Below are positions 48,505 through 55,669 of a stretch of DNA of 55,669 nt, piece after piece. The notes beneath the pieces were generated by a model. It did not search any database. It saw nothing but the letters and a program-made list of their open reading frames with translations, and was not told where the DNA came from. A program made the position numbers and the translations under genes. Numbering within the stretch: position 1 is the stretch's first letter; every line of letters begins with the position of its first letter. Location of the stretch: NCBI GenBank assembly GCA_012514505.1, contig JAAZAD010000053.1:1-55669 (forward strand), written 5' to 3'. This stretch comes from Rhodococcus sp. (in: high G+C Gram-positive bacteria). GTDB taxonomy: Bacteria; Actinomycetota; Actinomycetes; Mycobacteriales; Mycobacteriaceae.

Positions 48505-49272
48505 ATGCCCATGCGGGCCAATCCAGGCGGTCCAGAAGCTGCAGTGCCGGTCATCGTGAGGATTCGCCGATTCGATCCGGAGAACCCCGATGCTGCGGGG
48601 TGGGAGTCGTTCGAGGTTCCGGCGCTGCCCACCGACCGTCTGCTGAATCTCTTGATCTACATCAAGGGCTACCTCGACGGCACTCTCACCTTCCGACGCT
48701 CGTGTGCGCACGGTGTGTGCGGTTCCGACGCGATGCTGATCAACGGCATCAACCGTCTGGCCTGCAAGGTGCTCATGCGAGACATGCTGTCCTCCGGCGG
48801 CAAACCCACCACCATCACCGTCGAGCCGATCAAAGGACTTCCTGTCGAGAAGGATCTTGTCGTCGACATGGAACCGTTCTTCGATGCGTACCGGCAGATC
48901 AAGCCGTTTCTGATGACGTCGGGCCACGAACCGGATCGTGAGCGAATCCAGTCCAGAGCCGACCGCGAGCGATTCGACGACACGACCAAATGCATTCTCT
49001 GCGCCTGCTGCACCAGTGCCTGTCCGGTGTATTGGGCGGACGGGAGTTACTTCGGTCCCGCCGCGATCGTCAACGCGCACCGCTTCATCTTCGACAGCAG
49101 GGACGAAGGTGCCAGGGAACGGATGGAGATTCTCAACGATGTCGACGGGGTGTGGCGGTGCCGGATGACCTTCAACTGCACCCAGGCCTGTCCGCGTGGA
49201 ATCCAGGTCACTCGGGCGATCACCGAAGTCAAACGCGCCCTGCTCTTCAGCCGTAAAGCGGTGGTCAGGTAG
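48505..49272 (+). CDS. sdhB: Succinate dehydrogenase/fumarate reductase iron-sulfur subunit
   Basis: A 255-residue SdhB homologue that passes electrons from succinate-reduced FAD to quinone. The 2Fe-2S motif RSCAHGVCGSDAMLINGINR has Asp at the third ligand position, as in other bacterial SdhB proteins. The 4Fe-4S/3Fe-4S motifs are CILCACCTSACPV and CTQACPRGI. ATG 48505 has GGTGAGGTGG upstream; GTG 48472 is less likely. No sdhA, sdhC or sdhD lies nearby, so this is a stand-alone sdhB, perhaps a second isoform. Its 3' end overlaps the converging marR by eight bases. Confidence 0.88.
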   Translation: MPMRANPGGPEAAVPVIVRIRRFDPENPDAAGWESFEVPALPTDRLLNLLIYIKGYLDGTLTFRRSCAHGVCGSDAMLINGINRLACKVLMRDMLSSGGKPTTITVEPIKGLPVEKDLVVDMEPFFDAYRQIKPFLMTSGHEPDRERIQSRADRERFDDTTKCILCACCTSACPVYWADGSYFGPAAIVNAHRFIFDSRDEGARERMEILNDVDGVWRCRMTFNCTQACPRGIQVTRAITEVKRALLFSRKAVVR

Positions 49273-49720
49273 TCCCGGTCATCGCGGCGAGGCGCCCGAA
49301 CAGGGGTGCCGCGGCAGCGAGCAGTGCAGTCTCCTCGGGCGTCATCGTGTCCAGCTGCCTACCGATGGCGTCGACCCAGGCCTGGTCGATTCGTTGGCCT
49401 TCCCTGCGCGCGAGGGGGGTTACGTGGAGGCGGTGTGATCGACGGTCGGCGGGGTCTTCGGTGCGTTCGACGAGCTTGCGTTCGACGAGGTGGCGCACCG
49501 TGGTGCTGACGTTGCTGCTCTGCAGCTCCAGCGTGCGGGCGATGTCCGAAACGGTGCTGCCCGGGTGGGCGACGATCAGGCGCAGCACCTCGACCTCGGA
49601 ATGCGGAATGAGTGCCAGGCCGGCCTGCTTCTCACCGAATCTGCGCAGCGACCAGACGACGTCTTGGACGTGTGTCGCGATGTCGCGTGCGTCACTGTTC
49701 GTTGGCTCCGAAGGGGGCAT
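49265..49720 (-). CDS. MarR-family transcriptional regulator
   Basis: A protein of about 151 residues with the MarR winged helix: LALIPHSEVEVLRLIVAHPG, the recognition helix region TVSDIARTLELQSSNVSTTV and the wing ERTEDPADRRSHRLHVTP with the D-x-R-D/S pattern. It is divergent from a drug-exporter gene across a short AT-rich gap. There, ATGTGGTTACAT (49734-49745 region) and ATATAAAACTATAT make inverted repeats suited to MarR binding. It likely represses itself and the exporter. The inducer is unknown. The start is ATG 49720 or the nearby ATG at 49732. Confidence 0.85.
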   Translation of the reverse strand: MPPSEPTNSDARDIATHVQDVVWSLRRFGEKQAGLALIPHSEVEVLRLIVAHPGSTVSDIARTLELQSSNVSTTVRHLVERKLVERTEDPADRRSHRLHVTPLARREGQRIDQAWVDAIGRQLDTMTPEETALLAAAAPLFGRLAAMTGTT

Positions 49721-49765
49721 GCATGCCATCATACCTATGTGGTTACATATAAAACTATATCTACT

Positions 49766-50986
49766 TTGGACGGTCCTGCCGTAGACGAAGTCGAAGATCG
49801 TTCGAAGCTGCCCGCCACCTTGATGGTCATGCTGGCGGCACTGTCTGCGCTCGCCCCACTCGGCGTCGACATGTATCTACCGGCATTTCCCGCGATGGCA
49901 GAGGAGTTCGGCACCAGTGCCTCCGCCGTCCAGCTGACGCTCACCGCTTTCCTGATCGGCCTGGCGCTCGGGCAGCTCGTGGTCGGTCCGCTGTCGGACC
50001 GCTACGGGCGCCGGCCACTGCTGATCGTGGGCAGCCTGCTCTGTGTGCTGGCAACCGTTGCCTGCGCCATGGCTCCGAGCGTCGAACTCCTTGCCCTCTT
50101 CAGGTTCGTTCAGGGATTCACCGGCGCCGCAGGTGTGGTCCTGAGTCGTGCGGTGGTCTCCGACCGTGCGCAGGGTGCTCGCGCGGCAAAGATGTTCAGC
50201 CTGCTGATCGTCATCAACGGTGTGGCGCCGGTGATCGCACCACTGCTCGGTGGAGCGACGATCGGACTCTTCGGCTGGCGCGGTGTGTTCTGGGTGCTCG
50301 CCGGAATCTCCCTCGCCATCCTCGTTGGCGTGATCGCCTGGGTTCCGGAAAGTCATCCCGTGGAGCGCCGAAGCACCGGCGGGTTCGCCACCATGGTCCA
50401 TGATGCCCGCCAGGTCCTCGGCAATCGCAGCTACCTCGGCTACACGCTCGCCTTCGCATTCGGATTCGCGGTGATGTTCGCCTACATCTCGGCATCGCCG
50501 TTCGTGCTGCAGAACGTGCACGGCCTGTCCACCGGTTGGTACGTGGCGGCATTCACCAGCAACGCTCTCGGGCTCGTATTCATGAGCGCACTGAACGCCA
50601 AACTGGTCGAACGCATCGATCCGCGCACACTGCTGCGCGGGGGAGTCGGACTTCTCGGATTGTTCTCGGCGCTGATGCTCGTCAACGCGCTGATCGGCCC
50701 CCACCTCTGGGTGACGATCGTCGTGCTGTGGGGTGCGGTCTCGAGCCTTGGCCTGGTGATCGCGAACGCGACGACATTGGCACTGGCGGAAGCTCAACAC
50801 GCTGCCGGTACCGGATCGGCGGTTCTCGGCGCCCTCCAGTTCGGGCTCGCCGCCGTCGTCTCGCCGCTCGTCGGTCTCGGTGGAGAGTTCACGGCTGTGC
50901 CGATGGCGCTCGTCATGCTCGCCAGCGCAGTTGTCGCGGCTCTTGCGCTGTCAGCGGTAAAGGTTCCTTCGGGCGCCGAGCGGTGA
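49766..50986 (+). CDS. Bcr/CflA-type MFS drug exporter
   Basis: A 406-residue, 12-helix MFS exporter of the DHA1 family, Bcr/CflA branch. Motif A GPLSDRYGRRPLLIVGSLLC follows helix 2, and the antiporter motif region VQGFTGAAGVVLSRAVVSDR is characteristic. LGVDMYLPAFPAMAEEFGTS is the conserved Bcr/CflA first helix. TTG 49766 is the only plausible start that places a short cytoplasmic N-terminus before helix 1; the upstream open frame runs through marR in reverse and is not coding. It is probably repressed by the divergent MarR protein. The drug spectrum is unknown. Confidence 0.88.
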   Translation: MDGPAVDEVEDRSKLPATLMVMLAALSALAPLGVDMYLPAFPAMAEEFGTSASAVQLTLTAFLIGLALGQLVVGPLSDRYGRRPLLIVGSLLCVLATVACAMAPSVELLALFRFVQGFTGAAGVVLSRAVVSDRAQGARAAKMFSLLIVINGVAPVIAPLLGGATIGLFGWRGVFWVLAGISLAILVGVIAWVPESHPVERRSTGGFATMVHDARQVLGNRSYLGYTLAFAFGFAVMFAYISASPFVLQNVHGLSTGWYVAAFTSNALGLVFMSALNAKLVERIDPRTLLRGGVGLLGLFSALMLVNALIGPHLWVTIVVLWGAVSSLGLVIANATTLALAEAQHAAGTGSAVLGALQFGLAAVVSPLVGLGGEFTAVPMALVMLASAVVAALALSAVKVPSGAER

Positions 50987-50997
50987 TCCGATAGTCC

Positions 50998-51010
50998 TAC
51001 AATCGAGTTC
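50998..51010 (+). promoter_or_regulatory. -10 box of a leaderless membrane protein gene
   Basis: TACAAT (50998-51003) lies 7 bases before GTG 51011 in the short gap after the MFS gene. No Shine-Dalgarno sequence is visible. Confidence 0.6.
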
Positions 51011-51472
51011 GTGCACCCGGAGGACTTCACAGTCAGGGATCCGGCGACGATTCTGATCACCACCGGCATCGGATGCGTCGTACTCGGTGGTGTGATCGCC
51101 GCTGTCACCGGACCGTTCGATCTGGCCCACGGAAGCTGGCTTGCGGCCTATCTGGTCCTGGTCGGTGGTGTCGCGCAGTGCGCCATGGGCCTGGCCCGAG
51201 TGTGGAACCCCTCGCCGCAGCCGACCTGGTGGGCGTGGACGCAGCTCGGGTCCTGGAACCTGGGGAATGTCGCCGTCATCGTCGGTACCCTCACGGCTCT
51301 GCCGCTGGTGGTCGACCTCGGTTCGGTGGGGTTGGTCGTCGCTTTGGTGATTGCGCTGCACGCACCTCGGGTCGGCTCCGGCGCAGCCCTCTGGACCTAC
51401 CGGGCGCTGCTGCTCCTTCTGGCACTCAGTATCCCGGTGGGCGTTGTGCTCGCGCACTTGCGAAACTCGTGA
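51011..51472 (+). CDS. Small polytopic membrane protein, unknown function
   Basis: A 153-residue protein with about five transmembrane helices (TILITTGIGCVVLGGVIAAV, SWLAAYLVLVGGVAQCAMGL, SWNLGNVAVIVGTLTALPLV, then two more). Trp-rich loops (NPSPQPTWWAWTQLGSW) are reminiscent of haem- or quinone-associated membrane proteins, but I cannot assign a family. GTG 51011 appears leaderless with its own -10 box. A strong bidirectional hairpin begins at its stop codon. Confidence 0.7.
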   Translation: MHPEDFTVRDPATILITTGIGCVVLGGVIAAVTGPFDLAHGSWLAAYLVLVGGVAQCAMGLARVWNPSPQPTWWAWTQLGSWNLGNVAVIVGTLTALPLVVDLGSVGLVVALVIALHAPRVGSGAALWTYRALLLLLALSIPVGVVLAHLRNS

Positions 51473-51502
51473 TTCCTCGCCGCCGTTCAGGCGGCGAGGA
51501 AT
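51472..51502. terminator. Bidirectional terminator hairpin
   Basis: ATTCCTCGCCGCC and its exact complement (13 bp) surround the loop GTTCA. It starts at the stop codon of the plus-strand gene and contains the stop codon of the minus-strand gene in its loop, serving both convergent transcripts. Confidence 0.85.
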
Positions 51503-51957
51503 GCGCCCAAAACAACCAGAATGACACTGAGCACGCCGAGTGCCGCGCGTAACCCGGCGGCGGCCCTCGCCCCGGCACGCACTCGAGCGGTCAACTGCTC
51601 GTCGTCGGGCGACTGCAACAAGGCGCGGCGCAGCCGTGTCATCCGACGAGCCTGAGCAACCGCGACGGCGAAGCTCACGACCAGCAATGCCGCGATCACG
51701 ACGGTGGTGACGAGCAGCGCATCCCAGGCGAGGTCGCGGGCCAGCACTGCGCCCGTCGCCAGGGCCACGATCAGGGCGGGACAGCCGACCCAGAAATAGG
51801 CCCGACCCAGCGAACGAAAGAACGTGACGCGTTCGGCAGTGCTCAGAGTGGTGGTGGCCGTGCGGGCAACCACCGCGATGGCGACGTATCCGCCGATCCA
51901 GATGCTGGTAGCCAGCACGAACACGGCAAGGAGGATCGCTTCCGTGGCGTAGGGCAC
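51487..51957 (-). CDS. Four-helix membrane protein encoded after ctaD
   Basis: A 156-residue integral membrane protein with four predicted helices (EAILLAVFVLATSIWIGGYV, AYFWVGCPALIVALATGAVL, DALLVTTVVIAALLVVSFAV and a C-terminal helix). The pattern is similar to DUF2269/CopD-like predicted membrane proteins that associate with cytochrome oxidase or copper genes. GTG 51957 follows GGGAGTG and lies just after the ctaD stop codon (51962), so it is the third gene of the fdx-ctaD operon. It might help assembly or act as a small haem-copper accessory; inference only. Confidence 0.65.
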   Translation of the reverse strand: MPYATEAILLAVFVLATSIWIGGYVAIAVVARTATTTLSTAERVTFFRSLGRAYFWVGCPALIVALATGAVLARDLAWDALLVTTVVIAALLVVSFAVAVAQARRMTRLRRALLQSPDDEQLTARVRAGARAAAGLRAALGVLSVILVVLGAFLAA

Positions 51958-51961
51958 CGTT

Positions 51962-53707
51962 TCACTCCCTGTTCGGTACGCCGGATTCGGCTTGTCCGGC
52001 AACGACTACCGAACGGGCTTTGCGGAGACGGCCCACATGGGATTCGGCCCGCATTCGCTCCACCATGTGCGGGTAGTGCAGTTCGAAGGCCGGGCGTTCC
52101 GAGCGAATGCGTGGGAGTTCGGTGAAGTTGTGTCGAGGCGGCGGACACGTCGTGGCCCATTCGAGGGAACTGCCGTAGCCCCAGGGGTCGTCGACGGTCA
52201 CGACCTGCCCGTATCGATAGCTCTTGAACACATTCCACACGAAGGGAAGTAGCGACGCACCGAGTACGAACGCACCGATGGTGGAGATCGTGTTGAGAAC
52301 GGTGAACCCGTCGGAGGGCAGGTAGTCGGCGTAGCGGCGCGGCATCCCCTCGGCGCCGAGCCAGTGTTGCACCAGGAAGGTGCAATGGAAGCCGAAGAAC
52401 GTCGTCCAGAAATGCCACTTTCCGAGCCGCTCGTCGAGGAACCTGCCGGTCATCTTCGGGAACCAGAAGTAGATTCCGGCGTACGTTGCGAACACGATGG
52501 TGCCGAACAGTACGTAGTGGAAGTGCGCGACCAAGAAGTACGAATCGGTGACGTGGAAGTCCAACGGCGGGCTGGCCAGAATGACCCCGGACAGACCGCC
52601 GAACAGGAACGTGACCAGGAACCCGATGGAGAACAACATCGGGGTCTCGAAGGTCAACTGTCCCCGCCACATGGTGCCGATCCAGTTGAAGAACTTCACT
52701 CCCGTCGGCACGGCGATCAGGAAACTCATCAGCGAGAAGAACGGCAACAGCACTGCGCCTGTCGCGAACATGTGGTGCGCCCAGACCGACATGGACAGTG
52801 CCGAGATGGCGATCGTCGCGTAGACGAGGCCGAGGTAGCCGAACACGGGTTTGCGGCTGAACACCGGGAAGATCTCGGAAACGATGCCGAAGAACGGCAA
52901 AGCCACGATGTAGACCTCGGGGTGACCGAAGAACCAGAAAAGGTGCTGCCACAGCAGAGTGCCGCCAGTGGCCGGATCGAAGATGTTGCCGCCGAGGTGA
53001 CGGTCGACCAGAAGGCCCATCAGAGCTGCGGTGAGCAGCGGGAACGCCATCAGAATCAGGATCGACGTCAGGAAGATGTTCCACGTGAAGATCGGCATCC
53101 GGAACATGGTCATGCCCGGTGCACGCAGGCAGATCACGGTGGTGATCATGTTGACGGCGCCGAGAATGGTTCCGAGACCCGCAATGGCAAGGCCGGTGAT
53201 CCACAGATCTGCGCCCACCCCCGGTGAGTGCAGCGCACTGCTGAGCGGGGAATAGGCAGTCCACCCGAAGTCGGCCGCGCCACCGGGTGTGACGAACCCG
53301 GAAATGGTGATCAGGCCGCCGAACAGATAAAGCCAATAGCTGAACGCGTTGAGCCGGGGGAACGCCACGTCGGGTGCCCCGATGTGCAGCGGCAGAATGT
53401 AATTCGCGAACCCGAACACCACCGGCGTCGCGTACAGCAGCAGCATGATGGTGCCGTGCATGGTGAACAGCTGGTTGAACTGCTCGTTCGACAGAAACTG
53501 CATGCCGGGCACGCCCAGTTCTGCGCGCATCAACAGGGCCATGAGTCCGCCCGCCATGAAGAAGGCGAACGAGGTGACCAGGTACATCAACCCCAGCAGC
53601 TTGGGGTCCGTGGTGGTAGCCGCCCTGTAGAGAAACGACCCCTTCAGACCACGTCTCGGCGGGTATGGGCGAACAGGAAGGGGTTTCGCGACGGCCGGCG
53701 CGTTCAC
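51962..53707 (-). CDS. ctaD: Cytochrome c oxidase subunit I
   Basis: A 581-residue haem-copper oxidase subunit I, the catalytic subunit that reduces O2 in the cytoplasmic membrane. It has 12 transmembrane helices. Low-spin haem His is in [12 protein letters not shown]; CuB/cross-link motif [19 protein letters not shown], the CuB histidine pair [10 protein letters not shown] and haem a3/a ligand motif [10 protein letters not shown] are all intact. GTG 53707 overlaps the ferredoxin stop codon. No ctaC, ctaE or ctaF lies nearby, so it depends on subunits encoded elsewhere. It could be the sole ctaD or a second isoform under the regulator at 54135. Confidence 0.93.
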   Translation of the reverse strand: MNAPAVAKPLPVRPYPPRRGLKGSFLYRAATTTDPKLLGLMYLVTSFAFFMAGGLMALLMRAELGVPGMQFLSNEQFNQLFTMHGTIMLLLYATPVVFGFANYILPLHIGAPDVAFPRLNAFSYWLYLFGGLITISGFVTPGGAADFGWTAYSPLSSALHSPGVGADLWITGLAIAGLGTILGAVNMITTVICLRAPGMTMFRMPIFTWNIFLTSILILMAFPLLTAALMGLLVDRHLGGNIFDPATGGTLLWQHLFWFFGHPEVYIVALPFFGIVSEIFPVFSRKPVFGYLGLVYATIAISALSMSVWAHHMFATGAVLLPFFSLMSFLIAVPTGVKFFNWIGTMWRGQLTFETPMLFSIGFLVTFLFGGLSGVILASPPLDFHVTDSYFLVAHFHYVLFGTIVFATYAGIYFWFPKMTGRFLDERLGKWHFWTTFFGFHCTFLVQHWLGAEGMPRRYADYLPSDGFTVLNTISTIGAFVLGASLLPFVWNVFKSYRYGQVVTVDDPWGYGSSLEWATTCPPPRHNFTELPRIRSERPAFELHYPHMVERMRAESHVGRLRKARSVVVAGQAESGVPNRE

Positions 53708-54075
53708 CGTGCGCCTGACTCGTTCGTGCCGGTCAGTTCGTTGTGCGGGTACGCGCCCACCAGTTCGGTGTCCACGCCCACCGGGCCCAACTTCTGCGCA
53801 CCTCCCGGAGCGCCGAGAGCCTCCGCCGTACCCGGAAGCGGCCTGTGAAAGAAGCGGGCGTTGTCGTCGATGTAATTTTCCCACTGGGCCGGGACGTCGG
53901 ATTCGTAGGAGATGGCATCGACCGGACAGACCGGTTCACAGGCGCCGCAGTCGATGCACTCGTCCGGCTGGATGTAGAGCGCTCGCTTGCCTTCGTAGAT
54001 GCAGTCGACGGGGCACTCTTCCACGCAGCCACGATCGAGCACGTCGATGCAGGGTTCCGCAATCACGTACGTCAT
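53704..54075 (-). CDS. fdxA: 7Fe ferredoxin
   Basis: A 123-residue ferredoxin with the pattern of mycobacterial 7Fe FdxA. Cys9, Cys17 and Cys50 ligate the 3Fe-4S cluster. Cys21, Cys40, Cys43 and Cys46 ligate the 4Fe-4S cluster ([28 protein letters not shown]). The C-terminal extension [12 protein letters not shown] is typical. ATG 54075 has GGAGGTG upstream. Its stop overlaps the GTG of ctaD, so a soluble low-potential electron carrier is cotranslated with oxidase subunit I. A 24-bp palindrome lies 26 bases upstream of the start. Confidence 0.9.
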   Translation of the reverse strand: MTYVIAEPCIDVLDRGCVEECPVDCIYEGKRALYIQPDECIDCGACEPVCPVDAISYESDVPAQWENYIDDNARFFHRPLPGTAEALGAPGGAQKLGPVGVDTELVGAYPHNELTGTNESGAR

Positions 54076-54100
54076 ACCCACCTCCACAGACTCACACTGT

Positions 54101-54124
54101 TTTAGAGGAATGCATTCCTCTAAA
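54101..54124. promoter_or_regulatory. 24-bp perfect palindrome between fdx-ctaD and the regulator
   Basis: TTTAGAGGAATG and its exact complement are joined without a spacer, in the gap between two divergent genes. On the plus strand TAAAGT (54121-54126) could be the regulator's -10 box, 8 bases from ATG 54135. The site is well placed for the HTH protein to control both its own gene and the fdx-ctaD operon. Confidence 0.8.
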
Positions 54125-54134
54125 GTTTTACAGT

Positions 54135-54806
54135 ATGGCCAGGCGAAAGGGAACACATCGGACGGGCGAAAGCGTCATCGCGCATCCTGTGTTGGCGTCG
54201 CGTCGACGGGTCGAACTCCTGGACGTGCTGCGCGCCCGTTCGGAGCCGACGACAGCCGGGGCGCTGGCAGAACTGATGTCCCTGCATGTGAGCACCGTGC
54301 GCTTCCACCTCGACGCGCTCCTGGACGCAGGTTTGGTCACTGCAGAGTTCGAGAAGGCGCCCCGCGGCCGGCCCCGCCGGCTGTACCGGGCCGTGACTCC
54401 CCGGGAGGACGGCCGCCGGGCCGGATACCGGATGCTGGCGGAGGTGCTGGCGCAGCAGTGGGCGACGCCCGGAGACGATCCGGTCGAGCGGGCTCTGGAG
54501 GCGGGGAGGCAATGGGCGCCTGATGCGGCGACCCGCACCCTCGACGGCGCGATCGCCGACGCATCGGGCTTGTTCGAGGAGATGGGCTTCGAACCGGAAA
54601 CCGAAACGAAGGGTAAGGAGATCCGAATCCGATTGCACTCCTGCCCGTTCGAATCGGTCGCACGCAAGAGCCCGGAGGTGGTGTGCTCTCTGCATCTCGG
54701 ACTGCTGCGTGGAATCCTCGACCGGGCCGACGTGCCCGATGTGGACAGTGAACTGACGCCCTGGGACACCCCGCACACCTGCGTCGCTCTGGTCGCCAGG
54801 CGATGA
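54135..54806 (+). CDS. HTH regulator with cysteine-rich C-terminus (SufR/ArsR-like), possible Fe-S sensor
   Basis: A 223-residue regulator. Residues 15-90 are a winged helix (VIAHPVLASRRRVELLDVLR; LAELMSLHVSTVRFHLDALL; a basic wing EKAPRGRPRRLYR). The C-terminal 70 residues have HSCPFESVARKSPEVVCSLH with Cys170 and Cys184, His187, and a further HTCVAL (Cys216). This spacing resembles the cluster-binding region of SufR-type Fe-S sensing repressors. The gene is divergent from fdx-ctaD with a perfect palindrome between. It may sense Fe-S status, oxygen or NO; that function is inferred. The stop overlaps DUF488 by four bases. Confidence 0.75.
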   Translation: MARRKGTHRTGESVIAHPVLASRRRVELLDVLRARSEPTTAGALAELMSLHVSTVRFHLDALLDAGLVTAEFEKAPRGRPRRLYRAVTPREDGRRAGYRMLAEVLAQQWATPGDDPVERALEAGRQWAPDAATRTLDGAIADASGLFEEMGFEPETETKGKEIRIRLHSCPFESVARKSPEVVCSLHLGLLRGILDRADVPDVDSELTPWDTPHTCVALVARR

Positions 54807-55360
54807 CGAACACGCGCACCACCTTGATCACCGTGGGGCACGGTCGACTCGACAAGGACCAGTTGGCCGCCCTGTTGCACGACGCCGGAGTCGAGACTCT
54901 GGTCGACATCCGCCGATTTCCGGGCAGCAGGCACAACCCCGACGTCCACGGCGACGCCATGGCGCAGTGGTTACCGCTGGCCGACATCGAATACCGGGCG
55001 GAATCACGGCTGGGTGGACGCCGTCGGTTACCGGCCGATGCTCCACACGAAGATCCGTGGTGGAAGGTCGAACAGTTCGCCGCCTATGCGGCGCACACTC
55101 GAACCGCGGAGTTCGCGGAAGCTTTGACCGAGGTGCTCCAACTGGCCAGGCAACGCCCCACCGCGGTGATGTGCAGTGAGAGCGTGTGGTGGCGATGCCA
55201 CCGACGCCTGGTAGCCGACGTGACCGTCCTTGCGCGCGGTTGCTCTGCCTCGCACCTGATGCACGACGGTCGACAGACCCCACATCCTCCGGCGCCCGGG
55301 GCACGGCTGCGCCCCGACGGTGAAGTGGTGTGGGACCGCTCCCGGGACAGGCCAGCTTAA
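54803..55360 (+). CDS. DUF488 domain protein
   Basis: A 185-residue soluble protein of the DUF488 family: LITVGHGRLDKDQLAALLHD at the start, then ETLVDIRRFPGSRHNPDVHG with the conserved VDIRRFPxS motif, LGGRRR, and a PTAVMCSESVWWRCHRRLVA strand-helix in which CSE and CHRR are the conserved family residues. Its function is not established, though the conserved Cys/His/Arg residues hint at catalysis or nucleic-acid binding. ATG overlaps the regulator's stop codon, so both are translated together. This is the only visible partner of the regulator besides the divergent operon. Confidence 0.85.
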   Translation: MTNTRTTLITVGHGRLDKDQLAALLHDAGVETLVDIRRFPGSRHNPDVHGDAMAQWLPLADIEYRAESRLGGRRRLPADAPHEDPWWKVEQFAAYAAHTRTAEFAEALTEVLQLARQRPTAVMCSESVWWRCHRRLVADVTVLARGCSASHLMHDGRQTPHPPAPGARLRPDGEVVWDRSRDRPA

Positions 55361-55669
55361 CCATTCGTTGGTGGCGGCATTACCGGTGTTCGCTCACGTA
55401 ACGCGGTCGAAACTGTGAGGTGTTCTATAGGCCGCCGAAGAAAAGCGCAGCTCACAGGCGTGGAAGGGCAACCTAAGTTGTGAGGATGCGGGGGTTTTGA
55501 CTTATCGTTTTCTTTACACGTTGGACTCACAAAAGTCCGACTCGACCGAGAAGCCACGTCGCCTGGGGCGAGAACCACACCCGGAGTGCCGCGCAGGGCG
55601 ATAGCCGATCGGTGGTACCGGCCTGCACGGCGGTACTGCGTTGCAAGGAGATGGCCATCAGCGCTGCTG
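55361..55669 (+). other. Long non-coding gap with structured leader, possible start of a gene at the window edge
   Basis: No coding region is evident from 55361 to 55650. From about 55521 the RNA could fold into consecutive hairpins: GTTGGACT/AGTCCGAC, TCGCC/GGCGA and GTACCG/CGGTAC. AAGGAG ends directly before ATG 55651, which opens the frame MAISAA to the edge; the spacing is too short for a normal ribosome binding site, so the real start may differ. The stretch may be a 5' leader with a regulatory function, but I recognise no known riboswitch consensus. Confidence 0.4.

Noticed and set aside
55361-55669. ydaO/c-di-AMP, cobalamin or SAM riboswitch in the terminal leader
   Set aside because: None of the conserved core sequences I know for these classes is present, so only an unclassified leader is reported.
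1-55669. Prophage, insertion sequence or CRISPR array
   Set aside because: No transposase, integrase, terminal inverted repeats, phage structural genes or regularly spaced repeats were seen.

Overview
The window is high-GC actinobacterial DNA and most likely comes from Rhodococcus or a close mycolate-containing relative. The pointers are an IrtA/IrtB siderophore importer with an IdeR-like iron box, tandem mycothiol-type maleylpyruvate isomerase homologues, an MmpL-type transporter, type VII (ESX) related proteins, LppA and DUF3558 lipoproteins, an ECF42-like sigma factor, and many predicted leaderless genes. I saw no rRNA, tRNA, insertion sequence or CRISPR array. Genus is inference from gene content.

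Layout. 1-1500: a partly duplicated lipoprotein/ESX-like locus, and a small HTH antitoxin-like gene behind a truncated toxin-like ORF. 1674-9175: acyl-CoA ligase, small stress-type proteins, a lipase broken by an internal deletion, a frameshifted AraC regulator, and an ECF sigma factor coupled to a YCII protein. 9300-18411: Fic protein, GNAT, SDR with a divergent AraC regulator, PfkB kinase with SurE, two maleylpyruvate isomerase-like enzymes opposite an HxlR regulator, and an ArsR-SRPBCC pair. 18502-24267: membrane protein, a leaderless type II toxin-antitoxin pair, the scar of a deleted tetR-MFS pair, TetR-DoxX and DUF2252. 24270-29763: a complete L-lactate module (lctP plus GntR regulator, divergent from lutABC) with two matching operators. 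29764-34973: methyltransferase and irtAB around an iron box. 35031-39783: a LuxR remnant and three paralogous small secreted proteins flanking an opposite-strand four-gene cassette (EspC-like target, DUF1023 hydrolase with WxG N-terminus, LppA lipoprotein, YbaB-like protein). 39854-47969: secreted proteins, reductase-like enzyme, GAP-family membrane protein, MmpL transporter, VOC protein, and a MinD-like/proline-rich membrane protein pair. 48063-55669: cupin, lone sdhB, MarR with a drug exporter, membrane proteins, a ferredoxin-ctaD operon opposite a cysteine-containing HTH regulator, DUF488, and a structured leader running off the end.

Two themes recur. First, gene decay: truncated toxin, lipase deletion, AraC frameshift, tetR/MFS scar, LuxR remnant, and a secreted protein whose signal peptide is out of frame. 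Second, leaderless starts: at least nine genes have a TANNNT -10 box 6-7 bases before ATG or GTG with no Shine-Dalgarno sequence. The strongest candidates for an undescribed system are the coupled EspC-like/DUF1023/LppA/YbaB cassette with its flanking secreted paralogues, and the ferredoxin-ctaD operon under a possible Fe-S-sensing regulator.
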